From: Coptis chinensis
Taxonomy: Eukaryota > Streptophyta > Magnoliopsida > Ranunculales > Ranunculaceae
Reading direction: 5' to 3'
Length of the DNA: 64,000 nucleotides
Assembly: GCA_015680905.1 (NCBI GenBank)
Contig: CM027380.1
Location: forward strand, 11,054,001-11,118,000
Shown here piece after piece: positions 21,105 through 30,936 of this stretch (positions are counted from its first letter, which is position 1; every line of letters begins with the position of its first letter). The position numbers and the translations under genes are program-made. Under the pieces are notes generated by a model. The model saw nothing but the letters and a program-made list of their open reading frames with translations, searched no databases and was not told the DNA's origin.

Positions 21105-21424
21105 GGGTATTGCTATATACAAACCCCATATATCTCAAGGCAAACCCCATTTAAAAAAAATTAATACCAGATATGTCCCCAAATAATCTCTTAAGGCAGA
21201 CTCCACTTAAAAAGTGAAAACACATAAATTTCAACTTTTGTCTTTTTACTCTCTCTCAAGAAACCTTCTTTAAACCCACATTTTTTTTCCACTCCTCTCA
21301 TTTTCCAATCCAAATAAACTTAACCCACACATCTCTTCTTTCTCTACACATATTCATCGTCTTTTTCAAATTATTTTGTTCTATTTTTATTTACAACCCA
21401 TCTTTTTGTTTTTCATTTTTTTTT

Positions 21425-23428
21425 ATGACATTGAGTGAAATGGAATGGGCATATGATGTTTTTAATGTGAAAAATGAACTATTTAATGAAGAGAAATTTC
21501 AATCAAGTGACCAAGACGGCGACCAAGACGAGGTAACTCCATATACAACTATTGTTCATAATGATTCCAATATCAATTTATTATGAAATCATTATGAGGA
21601 CGACTTGTACAAAATGTGATTACAAAGTATTTATGCAAACTCAATCTATAAGGACGATCTCTTCCGTTTAATGGTTGATTTGAATAGTGAGTGTTGGGAA
21701 ATGGGAATAGTCTTACGTTCGAGACGCCCCAGAGCCAACTAACTTTCTAAGACTCGCTACCTTGGAGGCGACTTATGAAGCATTAGACAATCTAATTTGG
21801 CCGTCTCTTAGTTACTTTGATAGATATCCTATATTTTTCTTGTGACAAATATTTAGCTAACATTATAATTCACTGTAAATGTTATAGGATCCTCTATACA
21901 GTCACAATGAGGTACCAATTGATGCACTTCGGACTTCACAAAATTCAAATGCATCTTCGGAGGAGCACTACATAGATCAAACCGAACATTTTAACACCAA
22001 CATGGTATGCATGGATGAATATATGTTTTGAAACTTACTTTTTTTATTTAATACCTTCTTACCCATGGATTAATGAATACTTAAATTGATTTATAGGTAT
22101 TTGATAGTCGTCAAGATTTGATTGATTGGACACAACATAAAGGAAGTGAAGTGGGAGCTATTATCGTCACTGGGAAATCTCAAAATGCAATTGGTGGGAA
22201 GGCTCCTAGACTTATTTTGATATGTGAGCGTGGTGGTAAATTTCGATCTCGTAAAAAGGTAGAAGCAAACGAGAAGGCAGTGAGAAAGACTGGAACAAAA
22301 AAGATGAATTGTCCTTTTAAATTAAAAGCGTGTTTTGAATGTGGTAGTTTAGATAGATGGACACTAAGAGTTGATTGTGGTCGTCATAATCATGGGATGG
22401 CAAAAACTATGGAAGGTCACTCTTATATGGGAAGGTTTAATAAGATGGAAATGATTCTTGTATCTGAGATGAGTAGAGTTGGAGTCAAACCAAAAAAGGT
22501 CATGAATGCTGTCAAAGCAAGAGATATATTAAACTCATCCTCCATGAGACAAATGTATAACGCAAGACACAGAATTAGACTTGATGAAATGGAAAATAGA
22601 ACACAGTTACAAGAGTTGGGTAGATTGTTAAGGGAAAATGGATATGTGGAGTATAGTAAACGTCGAGAAGGTAGCAATGAGGTTTGCAAATTGTTTTGGG
22701 CCCATCCGGGTTCGATCCAAATGGCTAAGACTTTTAACCAAAATTTTCTCATGGATTGTACGTATAGGACAAACAAGTATCATTTCAAGTTGTTAGAGAT
22801 TGCAGGAGTGACATCGACCAATATGACTTTCACTGCATGTCATGTGTTGATGGAAAAGGAAAAAGATTATGACTACACTTGGGAATTGGAAAGGTTTCGA
22901 GAGATACTCATGCCTGAAGTTCCAGTGTTGATTGTGACTGATAGGGAGCTAGCTTTGAAGAATGCGGCCGATGTAGTCTTTCTAAATGCAAAGAAGCACT
23001 TGTGTCGATGGCACATTTCCCAATGTGTCTTTAAAATGGGAAAAAATATTCTCAGTGACGAGCAAAACATAAATAAACTTTGTGCCATGTGGACTAATAT
23101 GGTAAAGTCAAAGACACAGAAGAGTTTTTTGAGAAAGTTTGCTTCTATAGAATTAGCTTTTAAAGATTATCATGTGCTCATCCAATATTTGCGTAGAACA
23201 TGGTTGCCTTACAAAGAAGCATTTGTTGCTTACTGGATAGACCAACAAAAGCACTATGGAAGCACTACGACGAATAGGGTGGAAGGATTGCATGCTCGAC
23301 TGAAGTGGAGCTTGAAGGGGACATGCAAACATGATTTTCTTGGAATGTGGAAATTGATCCATCCAGTTATCAATATTGAGATGAGCGAAATTAGAGCCTC
23401 TTTTGAGAGGAGTTTAACTAGATTTTAG
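21425..23428 (+). pseudogene. MULE transposase (FAR1/MURA-like), three exons, with nonsense codon
   Basis: Exons 21425-21532, 21888-22004 and 22097-23428 have GT-AG junctions and stay in frame (MTLSEMEWAYDVF; DPLYSHNEVP; VFDSRQDLIDW). The product cuts element ends as a nuclear DDE transposase. A WRKY-GCM1-type zinc motif is present (CPFKLKACFECG, then CGRHNH). The catalytic core has FLMDCTYRTNKYHFKLLEIA and VLIVTDRELALKNA, each with an Asp, the conserved CRWH of the insertion domain, and TNRVEGLHARLK with the presumed Glu. A TAG at 23426-23428 (after SLTRF) ends it where homologues would read a glutamine. The frame then shifts in a T-run before the SWIM domain. Confidence 0.88.
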
Positions 23429-23429
23429 C

Positions 23430-24233
23430 ATGAGCACAATGACGAGTTTTTTTAGTGAGCTCAGAGGATTTATTTCAAAGAGAGCTTTAGATTTGATTTT
23501 GGAAGAGATGAGACATATAGATGTCATTGGGGTAGATGATAGTGTTTGCGACCACACTTTGCGTACTTCACACGGTTTGCCGTGTGCGCATGAGCTAGTG
23601 ATACTCAAACAAAAAGGGTGTAGAATACCTCTTTCTGAAATTGATGAATTTTGGAAAAAGTTGTCTATTGAACTGAAAGCCAGTGATCCCATTGGTGTTG
23701 ATTACAAACCAGCTATGGATTTATTTATTCAACGACTAGGATCGACTTCTGAAGATCAACAGAGATCTATGATAAAGATGCTCATGGAACTTGCAATGCC
23801 TGAAAGTTCATCATTGGAGCCACCAAAGGAGGATGTTACACCTAAAGGCCGTCCTAAGGGCAGTACTAAGAAGAGGCCAGCAAAAGAAGAGTGGTCAACT
23901 ACCCGAGATCCGTCATGGTTTGAGTACCCTCCGGATGCTCCACCCGTGACTCCACAATCTATAACGAAGCCCAAGGCCAAACCATTTGTTCCAAAGAGGA
24001 AGAAACCAAATTTTGATGTTGGTTGCTCCATTAATGAAATTGAACATCCTCCAGATGCTCCACCCGTGACTCCACAATCTATAACGAAGCCCAAGGCCAA
24101 ACCATATGTTTCAAAGAGGAAGAAACAAAATGTTGATGTTGGTTGCTCCATTAATGAAATTGAACATCCTCTAGATGCTCCACCTGTGACTCTACAATCT
24201 ATAACGAAGCCCAAGGCCAAACCATATGTTTGA
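23430..24233 (+). pseudogene. MULE transposase C-terminal region: SWIM zinc finger and repeated linker
   Basis: Continues the transposase in a shifted frame: FFSELRGFISKRALDLILEE, then the SWIM motif CDHTLRTSHGLPCAHEL (C-x-H form for zinc and DNA or protein contact). A basic linker with PKGRPKGSTKKRPAKEEW follows, then a 40-residue unit (PPDAPPVTPQSITKPKAKP to NEIEH) repeated nearly three times. The third repeat is closed by TGA where the second has TCA. The linker joins the transposase to the OTU domain. Confidence 0.85.
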
Positions 24234-24290
24234 AAGGGGAAGAAGAAACTGAGTTTTGATGTCAGTTGCTCCATTGCTCAATCTGGATAT
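23931..24290 (+). repeat. 120-bp coding tandem repeat in the transposase-OTU linker
   Basis: Three units starting at about 23931, 24051 and 24171 share ccagatgctccacccgtgac and aagcccaaggccaaaccat. They differ at only a few bases, so the amplification is recent relative to the element. Each encodes 40 residues rich in Pro and Lys. Confidence 0.9.
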
Positions 24291-24889
24291 AAAATGTGTT
24301 TTTCGCGTGAATTGCTACAGTTTATTGTTGGTTTTGAAGACCCCGTCGGCGATGGAAATTGTGGTTTCAGGGCTCTCTGCTTGGCTTTGGGAAGAAAAGA
24401 AACCGACTGGTTTTGGATGAGACAAGAGTTATTAAGTGAGTTAATGTCAAATGAGGAATATTATGTGAGGATATTTTCCCAGGAAGCTGTTGATGGATTA
24501 AATAAAAGGATAAGGATCGTGCCAAGAGGAACAAATGGATGGATATGCCTATTACTGGGTATTTGTTTGCGTCGAGATTTGACGTTGTGCTTGTACAGTT
24601 CTCTACATCATATTGTTATACATTTCTCCCTATGAGATTTCCAATGGATCTAAACAATGTTAATGTGCTTGGGATCGGTTATGTTAATAGTAATCATTAC
24701 ATTAAACTAGATTTGGAAGATGGTTGCCCAATTCCAAAAATAGTGTTGTTTTGGAGCAGGAATAGTCTAGAAATAGCAAAAAGCTGGGAAATTCTAGTGA
24801 AAAACCGTGTGGAGGCATTCCAAGGGTTGAATGTTCAAGGGATTGCTCAAGCGGAGGCTTTCGAAGGAGATCCAATTTTTGTCGATTAA
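24240..24889 (+). pseudogene. OTU-family cysteine protease domain of the MULE
   Basis: Reads FIVGFEDPVGDGNCGFRALC, which has the OTU catalytic Asp and Cys (DGNCGFRA). After a one-base frameshift near 24535 it continues MDMPITGYLFASRFDVVLVQ, then GIGYVNSNHYIKLDL with the catalytic His and DGCPIPKIVLFW. OTU proteases remove ubiquitin-like modifiers. Their role in transposons is not established; protecting the transposase from turnover is a reasonable guess. The domain appears to be the C-terminal end of the same polypeptide as the transposase, separated by a nonsense codon at 24231-24233. Confidence 0.85.
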
Positions 24890-25119
24890 TGTAGTTGGGC
24901 AAATAGATGTTTGAAATATTTTATACTTTTACAGAGGATACATGAAGAAACATTTTTTGCGATGAAAAGTTTTTGTAAAGACTTTGATAGAATGGAATTG
25001 AGTTTCTTATATATTTTGGAACCAAACATTTTACATATTTTAATTTTGATGTTTCGACTTTCATTGTTTACATGTATTGGTCTGAAACATTTTGCCAAAA
25101 TTTCAAATTAGTTAGAGTT

Positions 25120-25690
25120 TTAATTTTGATCAAAACTAACCTAAAAAATAAAAGATGTTCAAATTAGGCTAACTCGGTGCATTGGATGGTTGAATTTGGA
25201 CCGTTTATAAATATAGGAGATTGTGTTGGACCTGTCTTAAGAACGGTTCATTGGAACCAACTTTAAAATAAAAGATGTTCATATTAAGCTAACTCCGTTT
25301 GCATTGGATGGTTGGAATGGACCGTCTTAGAAAGATAGGAGATTGTGTCCTGTCTTAATTAAGAACAGTTCATTGGAACCAACTTTAAAATAAAAGACGT
25401 TCAGATTAGGCTAACTCTGTTTGCATTGGATGGTTGGACTGGACCGTCTTAGAAAGATAGGAGATTGTGTTGGACCTGTCTTAAGAACGGTTCATTGGAA
25501 CCAACTTTAAAATAAAAGACGTTCATATTAGGCTAACTCCGTTTGCATTGGATGGTTGGACTGGACCATCTTAGAAAGATAGGAGATTGTGTTGGACTTG
25601 TCTTAAGAACGGTTCATTGGAACCAACTTTAAAATAAAAGACGTTCAGATTAGGCTAACTCCGTCTGCATTGGATGGTTGGATTTGGACT
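25120..25690. repeat. Tandem array of five units of about 121 bp
   Basis: Units begin near 25145, 25266, 25387, 25509 and 25631 with aaaataaaaga[t/c]gttc. Each contains ctaactccgtttgcattgg, then gaaagataggagattgtgtt and gaacggttcattggaacc. The copies are 85-95% alike. More decayed relatives of the same unit lie at 26930-27430. The array is inside the MULE, between the OTU domain and the captured genes. There are no unrelated spacers, so it is a satellite-like array. Confidence 0.9.
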
Positions 25691-25713
25691 ATCCCATCTC
25701 GTTTTGGATAGCT

Positions 25714-26430
25714 GATCTAAACTATTTAATTGGTCAAAATTGGTCAATTTTTAGTAATTCACTCAAATTTGGTTCACAGTGGCTGACAAAATCTTTATTT
25801 TAAGACAATAATTAAAAAAACATTACTAACCATTGTTTATACACCTAAATGTTACATATTCATTTTATGGTCTTCCCCACTGCACTATATGAGTTTAGGG
25901 TTTAAGGTTTATGGGTAAGGTTTTGTACTTTACAGAGATGTGAATGAAATTAAATTTGAACAATATATTTTTTTCTTTAATTCAAAATTTATTATTGAAT
26001 TTTGGCTCACAAAATTAGTTTTGGAATTTAAATACACGACTCAGTTTAGGGTTTTGGGTTTATAAACCGTTTAGTTGGTCAAAATTGGTTAATTTTTAGT
26101 AATTCACTCAAATTTGGTTCACAGTGGCTGACAAAATCTTTATTTTAAGACAATAATTAAAAAAATATTACTAACCATTGTTTATACACCTAAATGTTAC
26201 ATATTTATTTTATGGTCTTCTCCACTACACTATAGCCTATAGATGTACATATGGGTTCAGGGTTTAAGGTTTATGAATAAGGTTTTGTACTTTACAGAAA
26301 TGTGAATGAAATTGAATTTGAACAACATTTTTTTTTCTTTAATTCAAAATTTATTATTGAATTTTGGCTCACAAAATTATTTTTGGAATTTAAATACACA
26401 ACTCAATTTAGGATTTAGGGTTTTGGGTTC
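25714..26430. repeat. Direct repeat, two copies of about 345 bp
   Basis: The string ggtcaaaattgg starts at 25732 and 26077. From each point about 340 bases are nearly the same (ttcactcaaatttggttcac, cattgtttatacacctaaat, ggttttgtactttacag). It is non-coding. Together with the adjoining 121-bp array it suggests repeated unequal exchange inside the MULE. Confidence 0.88.
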
Positions 26431-26930
26431 AGAGCATATATATAGTGAAGGAAAACTTTGATTCAAAATTTTTGGTCAATTGATTTGTAGTTTTTTTTAT
26501 TTTTTTCATATGAAGTCTTGAATATGAAATTTAAATTGAAATTTCCCGCCCAAATTTTAAAATTTGAATTTGAATTTGAATTTTAAATTTTAGTAAAATT
26601 TCGAACACAATATTTTGGTAATTTGGTTTGTATTCTTCATTTCATGTTCAATACAATATGAAAACATGAATTGAATTGAAATTGGAGTTAGTGATAACAC
26701 AAAACCAACTTGAAATTCAAAACACAAAATTGAAATTGAAATTTTTTGCCCAAAATTTCAAATTTCAAATTGGATTTTAAATTTCAGTGAAATCTCGAAT
26801 CCTGCCCAAAATTTGAATTTGAATTTTGAAATCCGACCTTAGAGTAAGTTGTACCGAAATATTTTGTCAAAATTTCAAATTTCAAATGAAGAGAGATGTG
26901 TTGGTCAGAATGGTTCAATTTAACTAACTT
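26431..26930. other. AT-rich simple sequence inside the MULE
   Basis: Dominated by irregular repeats of aatttgaa and aaatttca. No ORF of interest is present. The composition resembles internal sequence of plant DNA transposons. Confidence 0.6.
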
Positions 26931-27430
26931 AAAAAAAGTAGATGTTCACATTGGGCTACTCTATGCCCTCTTTTGTTAGTTGGAATGGACCGCCTTTATA
27001 CATATTTAAAATGTGTAGGTCCTGCATTAGGAATGATTTAATTGAACTAACTTATATAAACAAAGATGTTCCAGTTAGACTATCCCTTTATGCCTCTTTT
27101 GGTTGGACTGGACTGTCTTACACTTAGATTAGATTTTGCTGGCTAGCTTTGTTTGATTTAGTTGGTTGGACTGGACTATCTTATAGTTAGATTAGATTTT
27201 GCTAGTCCTACATTAAGATCGGTTTAAATAAACTAACTTAAAGCGAAAAGACGTTCTCATTAGGCTAGTGTTTCGGCTTTAGTTGGTTGGACTGGACTGT
27301 CTTACTAGATTAGATTTTGCTAGTCCTGTATTAAGATCAGTTTAAATAAACTAACTTAAAGCGAAAAGACGTTCTCAACTGGCTAGCATTTCTACTTTAG
27401 TTAGTTGGACTGGACTGTTTTACACCGAAA
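26931..27430. repeat. Degenerate tandem repeats related to the 121-bp array
   Basis: Four to five irregular units contain agatgttcacattgggct or agacgttctcattaggctag, followed by gttggactggactgtctta. They share the skeleton of the 25.1-25.7 kb units but with shorter and variable periods, so they look like an older part of the same array. Confidence 0.75.
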
Positions 27431-27767
27431 GATGGAATTTTTTCTAGCAAGTTATTAGTAAGTTATCACATTTCTGTAAAGATGGATATCACATTTCTTT
27501 CTCCACCAAAATTTGTTTGAAACACTTATGACATTTAGGAAGAGATTACAACAACCAAAGTCAGTTAAATCAAAAAATTTAGTGTCTCAGTGATCCATCA
27601 AATAGTCAGTTTATTCTCTGAATTCTAACTTCCAATTTCTATTCCATTTGAGAAGATCACTATCATAAGCAACATTGATCACCTTAATATAATATATATG
27701 ATTTTAACATCAAAATTAATTAAAATGACTAGTATGCTGGTTTATGAAATAGAAAGATTGCAAAACC

Positions 27768-28274
27768 TTACTTAAGAAGTTGTCGCAGTAATCCACATTG
27801 GAGGAGGCCAAAACAACTGAGAGTATCCCGCATAATGGCCAATGGTGTAATACTACCATTCTCCAGACTAAACACGCCTATAGAATGACGATTAAATGCA
27901 GTCTCCTCTACCTTAAACGATTGAAAGTACCTATCCGTAAAATATATACAATTCCCTTTACTTCCATACAAATCAGAAGCTGGAGCACAAAAGGAGCAAT
28001 TATCACTCAAGAACAATAACCGGTCACCCAAACTTTTGAGCTCAACCCAAGTCTTCTCCCACTTATCCAACCTATATACTATAAATAGCAATGTAGTATC
28101 CATAACATAAGTGTCATCATTAGGAACATAATTTTCATTATCATTCCAAAAGTTCAAATCATCGGAAGTGTGGTTAAAATTGTTTCTATCAAATCTTTGT
28201 AAGGGCTCCTTTGACTGCAACATATACAAATACAGAATCGTCTGTAGTTCTCCAAGCAATCCTACAAAAAACAT
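27768..28274 (-). pseudogene. DUF295 (F-box/KIB-type) gene fragment captured by the MULE
   Basis: The minus-strand frame reads DKWEKTWVELKSLGDRLLFL, then NCSFCAPASDLYGSKGNCIY and FTDRYF, and ends IGVFSLENGSITPL. This is the C-terminal DUF295 pattern of plant F-box proteins (SKIP23/KIB-like), which normally act as SCF substrate adaptors. No F-box is found upstream. A short upstream stretch (28290-28320) reads QPPAKLGKLLVY, possibly an earlier piece of the same gene. Its place inside the MULE in the same orientation as the PMD gene suggests capture of host coding sequence, but it could equally be a chance decayed neighbour carried along. Confidence 0.8.
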
Positions 28275-28605
28275 AAACTAACAACTTCCCCAACTTAGCA
28301 GGTGGTTGAGTCCAATGAACATGTCAACAAGAACAGAGGATTAGGAGATAAAATCCCCCAGCCCGATAACACTTCAGTTATCTAGATAATAAGAGATAAA
28401 ACACTTAAATAACAGTTAAGTTAGCTAGATAATATAATAAGAGATAAAATCCCACAACCCGAAGAATCATCCCAACCCACTACAAAACCCCTAGTATAAA
28501 GTCATCAAAGACACAAGTTTTAGACAGGAGACAAAATGAGAGCATCTATTAGATGTTCCATGATAAAAAAACCCCAATTAGATAGAAACACCAACATTAA
28601 CACCA

Positions 28606-30936
28606 TCACTTCTTTCTCTTCTGCCTCATTGCAAGTTGTCGTTTTGTCAACTTTGTTGTGTCAATGTCCATGTTATCTCCACTATTTTCACCACCATCTC
28701 CACCATTATCTTGACCACCCCTACTATTTTCACCAACATCTCCACTATTTTCACCCCCACCTCGACTTTGTGAACTTTCTTGAATAATTTGTTGGAATTG
28801 GAGAATGTTGTATATCATCTTCTCACGTGCTAACATCCCATGAACATCTTGGGTTCCTCCTATGTCCAACGATTCTTTAAGCAACCTTGTCGCTTCTGTT
28901 ACAATAAGTTCCTATATATAAAGTAATTTGACAATTAAATGCATATCACAAATATGACTAACATTAGATATATTATATTTTTCGAACATAATGAAATCGA
29001 ATACGAGTAGGAATAAAAAATATATATACATCTTACCCAATTTACAGGTGGAAGTCTATGAACTTATGAAAAGTGCTTCGGATTCCGTGATTACGAGGAT
29101 GGCTAATATTGTTGAACCAATCTATGTATCTATTAACGTAATCCGAGGAAGCCACAACAGGTTCACCACGTTCAAACTTAGACAAAACATGATTATTCCC
29201 GGCGTCCACAATCGGGAAAAAGTGTAATGATTCACATTGTATCGCACATTTATTTTTTTACTACCATATTTAGGTTGAATCGGCATACCAGGAATCCTTT
29301 GAACATATCCAACCTGACGTAGAACTCGGTCAATATTGTAGCCTTCACTATATCAAGCACACACAATACGCCATTAAAAAAAGTAACGTCGTCTAATGGT
29401 CGGATGTCACGAACATTTTTGTAAGGGTCCCAATAAACCTAACACACAAAAATTCATAATTGTTATTCTCTTCCATCATTTTACAAACTAACAAATTATA
29501 ATAAGAAAGTATTAAACTTATATCCTTACTTCTCTAGCTGATAATAAGTCTATCTCCTCCCGAAGGTAGATAAAAGAAGACAATGTGGCCATTGAAAGTG
29601 AGGGATATACCATCCACCGTCTCATGCGAGGCATATCCCTTTTAAAGTCCATATTGATCATGGGAGAATTTTGAAGACGAAAGTGTTTATACACCCAAGC
29701 CTACAAAAGTATTTTGTGAACAAATCAAATTTTAAAAATGAGATAACTCCCTACAATAATAAAATACTACTTACTTCCAACAATGTCATACACCCGGCAA
29801 CTTGTCTCCCATTTCGTTGAGATGCTTTTGCCAACTCCCTATATAAATAAGCCAACGCAGCAGCACCCCAAGCATACTTTGAAACATTGTCAACCTCCAA
29901 AGAATACCGCAAGTAGGCAACGTGTACACCAACTCCCGACTTGTCATTGAAGATTGTACACCCCAAAAGAAACAACAAATAAGCTCGAACATGACAATCA
30001 ACAATTTCAGTCGTAGCATCTTCGGGCGTGTTAGAGAATGTCTTCCTTAACCACTCTAGAGTCACATGCCCCTTTTTCACTTTGGGTACATTTTCGGCCG
30101 TCAAACCAAGCCCTTGTATAAGCAATTCTTCTGCTTTTCCTTTATCTAACAAATAGATTCCCTCCACTGGAAGACCTTTGATTGGAATCCCCAAAATTTG
30201 GCTGACATCATCGAGAGTAATGGTCATCTCGCCAAATGGGAGATGGAAAGTAGTTGTTTCTTGATGCCATCTCTCACAAAATGTTGAAATCACTACTGCA
30301 TTGAAGTTTTTCCATGAATACAAGGCTAAGTTTAACAACCCAGTAGCTTCTAGCTTCTTTTGGAAAAGAGGTGATTCTTCACTTATGTCCCATTGCTCTA
30401 GTTTGACGGTATGGTGGTGCAGTTTTAGAATACCCCTTTCCTACAAAATTAAACAAGATTTTAATTTAATAAATAATTAAATAAATAACACGACTATAAA
30501 ATGAATTAAGCATAGATGTAAAAAAAAAAACCTTTCCAGCCCAAATCTTGCGAGCAATATGGTCCTCATAATCGACCAAAACTTTGCTATCTATAGGACC
30601 TCCGGAATATATTCCCAATTTAGACTCTCCATCACTCTCGTTCTCATCAACTTGATGCAAATTTTCTTCTTGCCCATTAGAAACATCTATCTCCTCATCA
30701 TGTTCTTCTTCCAACTCAACATTATCTACTTGCTTCAAATTTTCTTCTTGCCCATTAGAAACCTCTATCTCCTCATCATGTTCTTCTTCCAACTCAACAT
30801 TCTCGTCTTCTTCAATATGGTCTTCTACAACTATTGCTTTTTTGGTTTTTCGTATTAGATGAGATGCCGTTTGGGGCATCCTAACTGAAGGCTGGCGACT
30901 AGAGACAACTTTCCCTTTCTTTTTTCAGGGCGGCAT
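28606..30936 (-). pseudogene. Plant mobile domain (PMD, MAIN/MAIL-like) gene, five exons
   Basis: Exons, minus strand: 30532-30936, 29775-30440, 29530-29700, about 29045-29438, and 28606-28911. Exon 2 holds the PMD core: FCERWHQETTTFHLPFGEMT, LDDVSQILGIPIKGLPVEG, LGCTIFNDKSG and AWGAAALAYLYRELA. Exon 3 reads AWVYKHFRLQNSP and MPRMRRWMVYPS. Exon 4 has VYWDPYKNVRDIRPLDD, and in a shifted frame VLRQVGYVQRIPG and YVNRYIDWFNNISHP. The N terminus is acidic with two DVELEEEHDEEI-like repeats. The last exon is glycine- and asparagine-rich and ends KRQLAMRQKRKK. PMD proteins are found in plant nuclei and in MULE and Gypsy elements. Lesions: a TGA four codons after the likely start (30936) and at least one frameshift in exon 4. 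Confidence 0.85.

Noticed and set aside
22423..23362. Minus-strand frames opposite the MULE transposase
   Set aside because: The plus strand carries clear transposase motifs; these are antisense shadows.
23756..24274. 172-codon minus-strand frame opposite the transposase linker
   Set aside because: Its repeats mirror the 120-bp coding repeats of the plus strand, and no family is recognisable.
25120..25690. Regular repeats that might be taken for a CRISPR-like array
   Set aside because: The whole 121-base unit is repeated head to tail with no unique spacers, in a plant transposon. It is a tandem array.
30559..30858. 99-codon plus-strand hydrophobic frame
   Set aside because: It is the complement of the acidic repeat in PMD exon 1, which yields Leu/Phe-rich codons when read in reverse.
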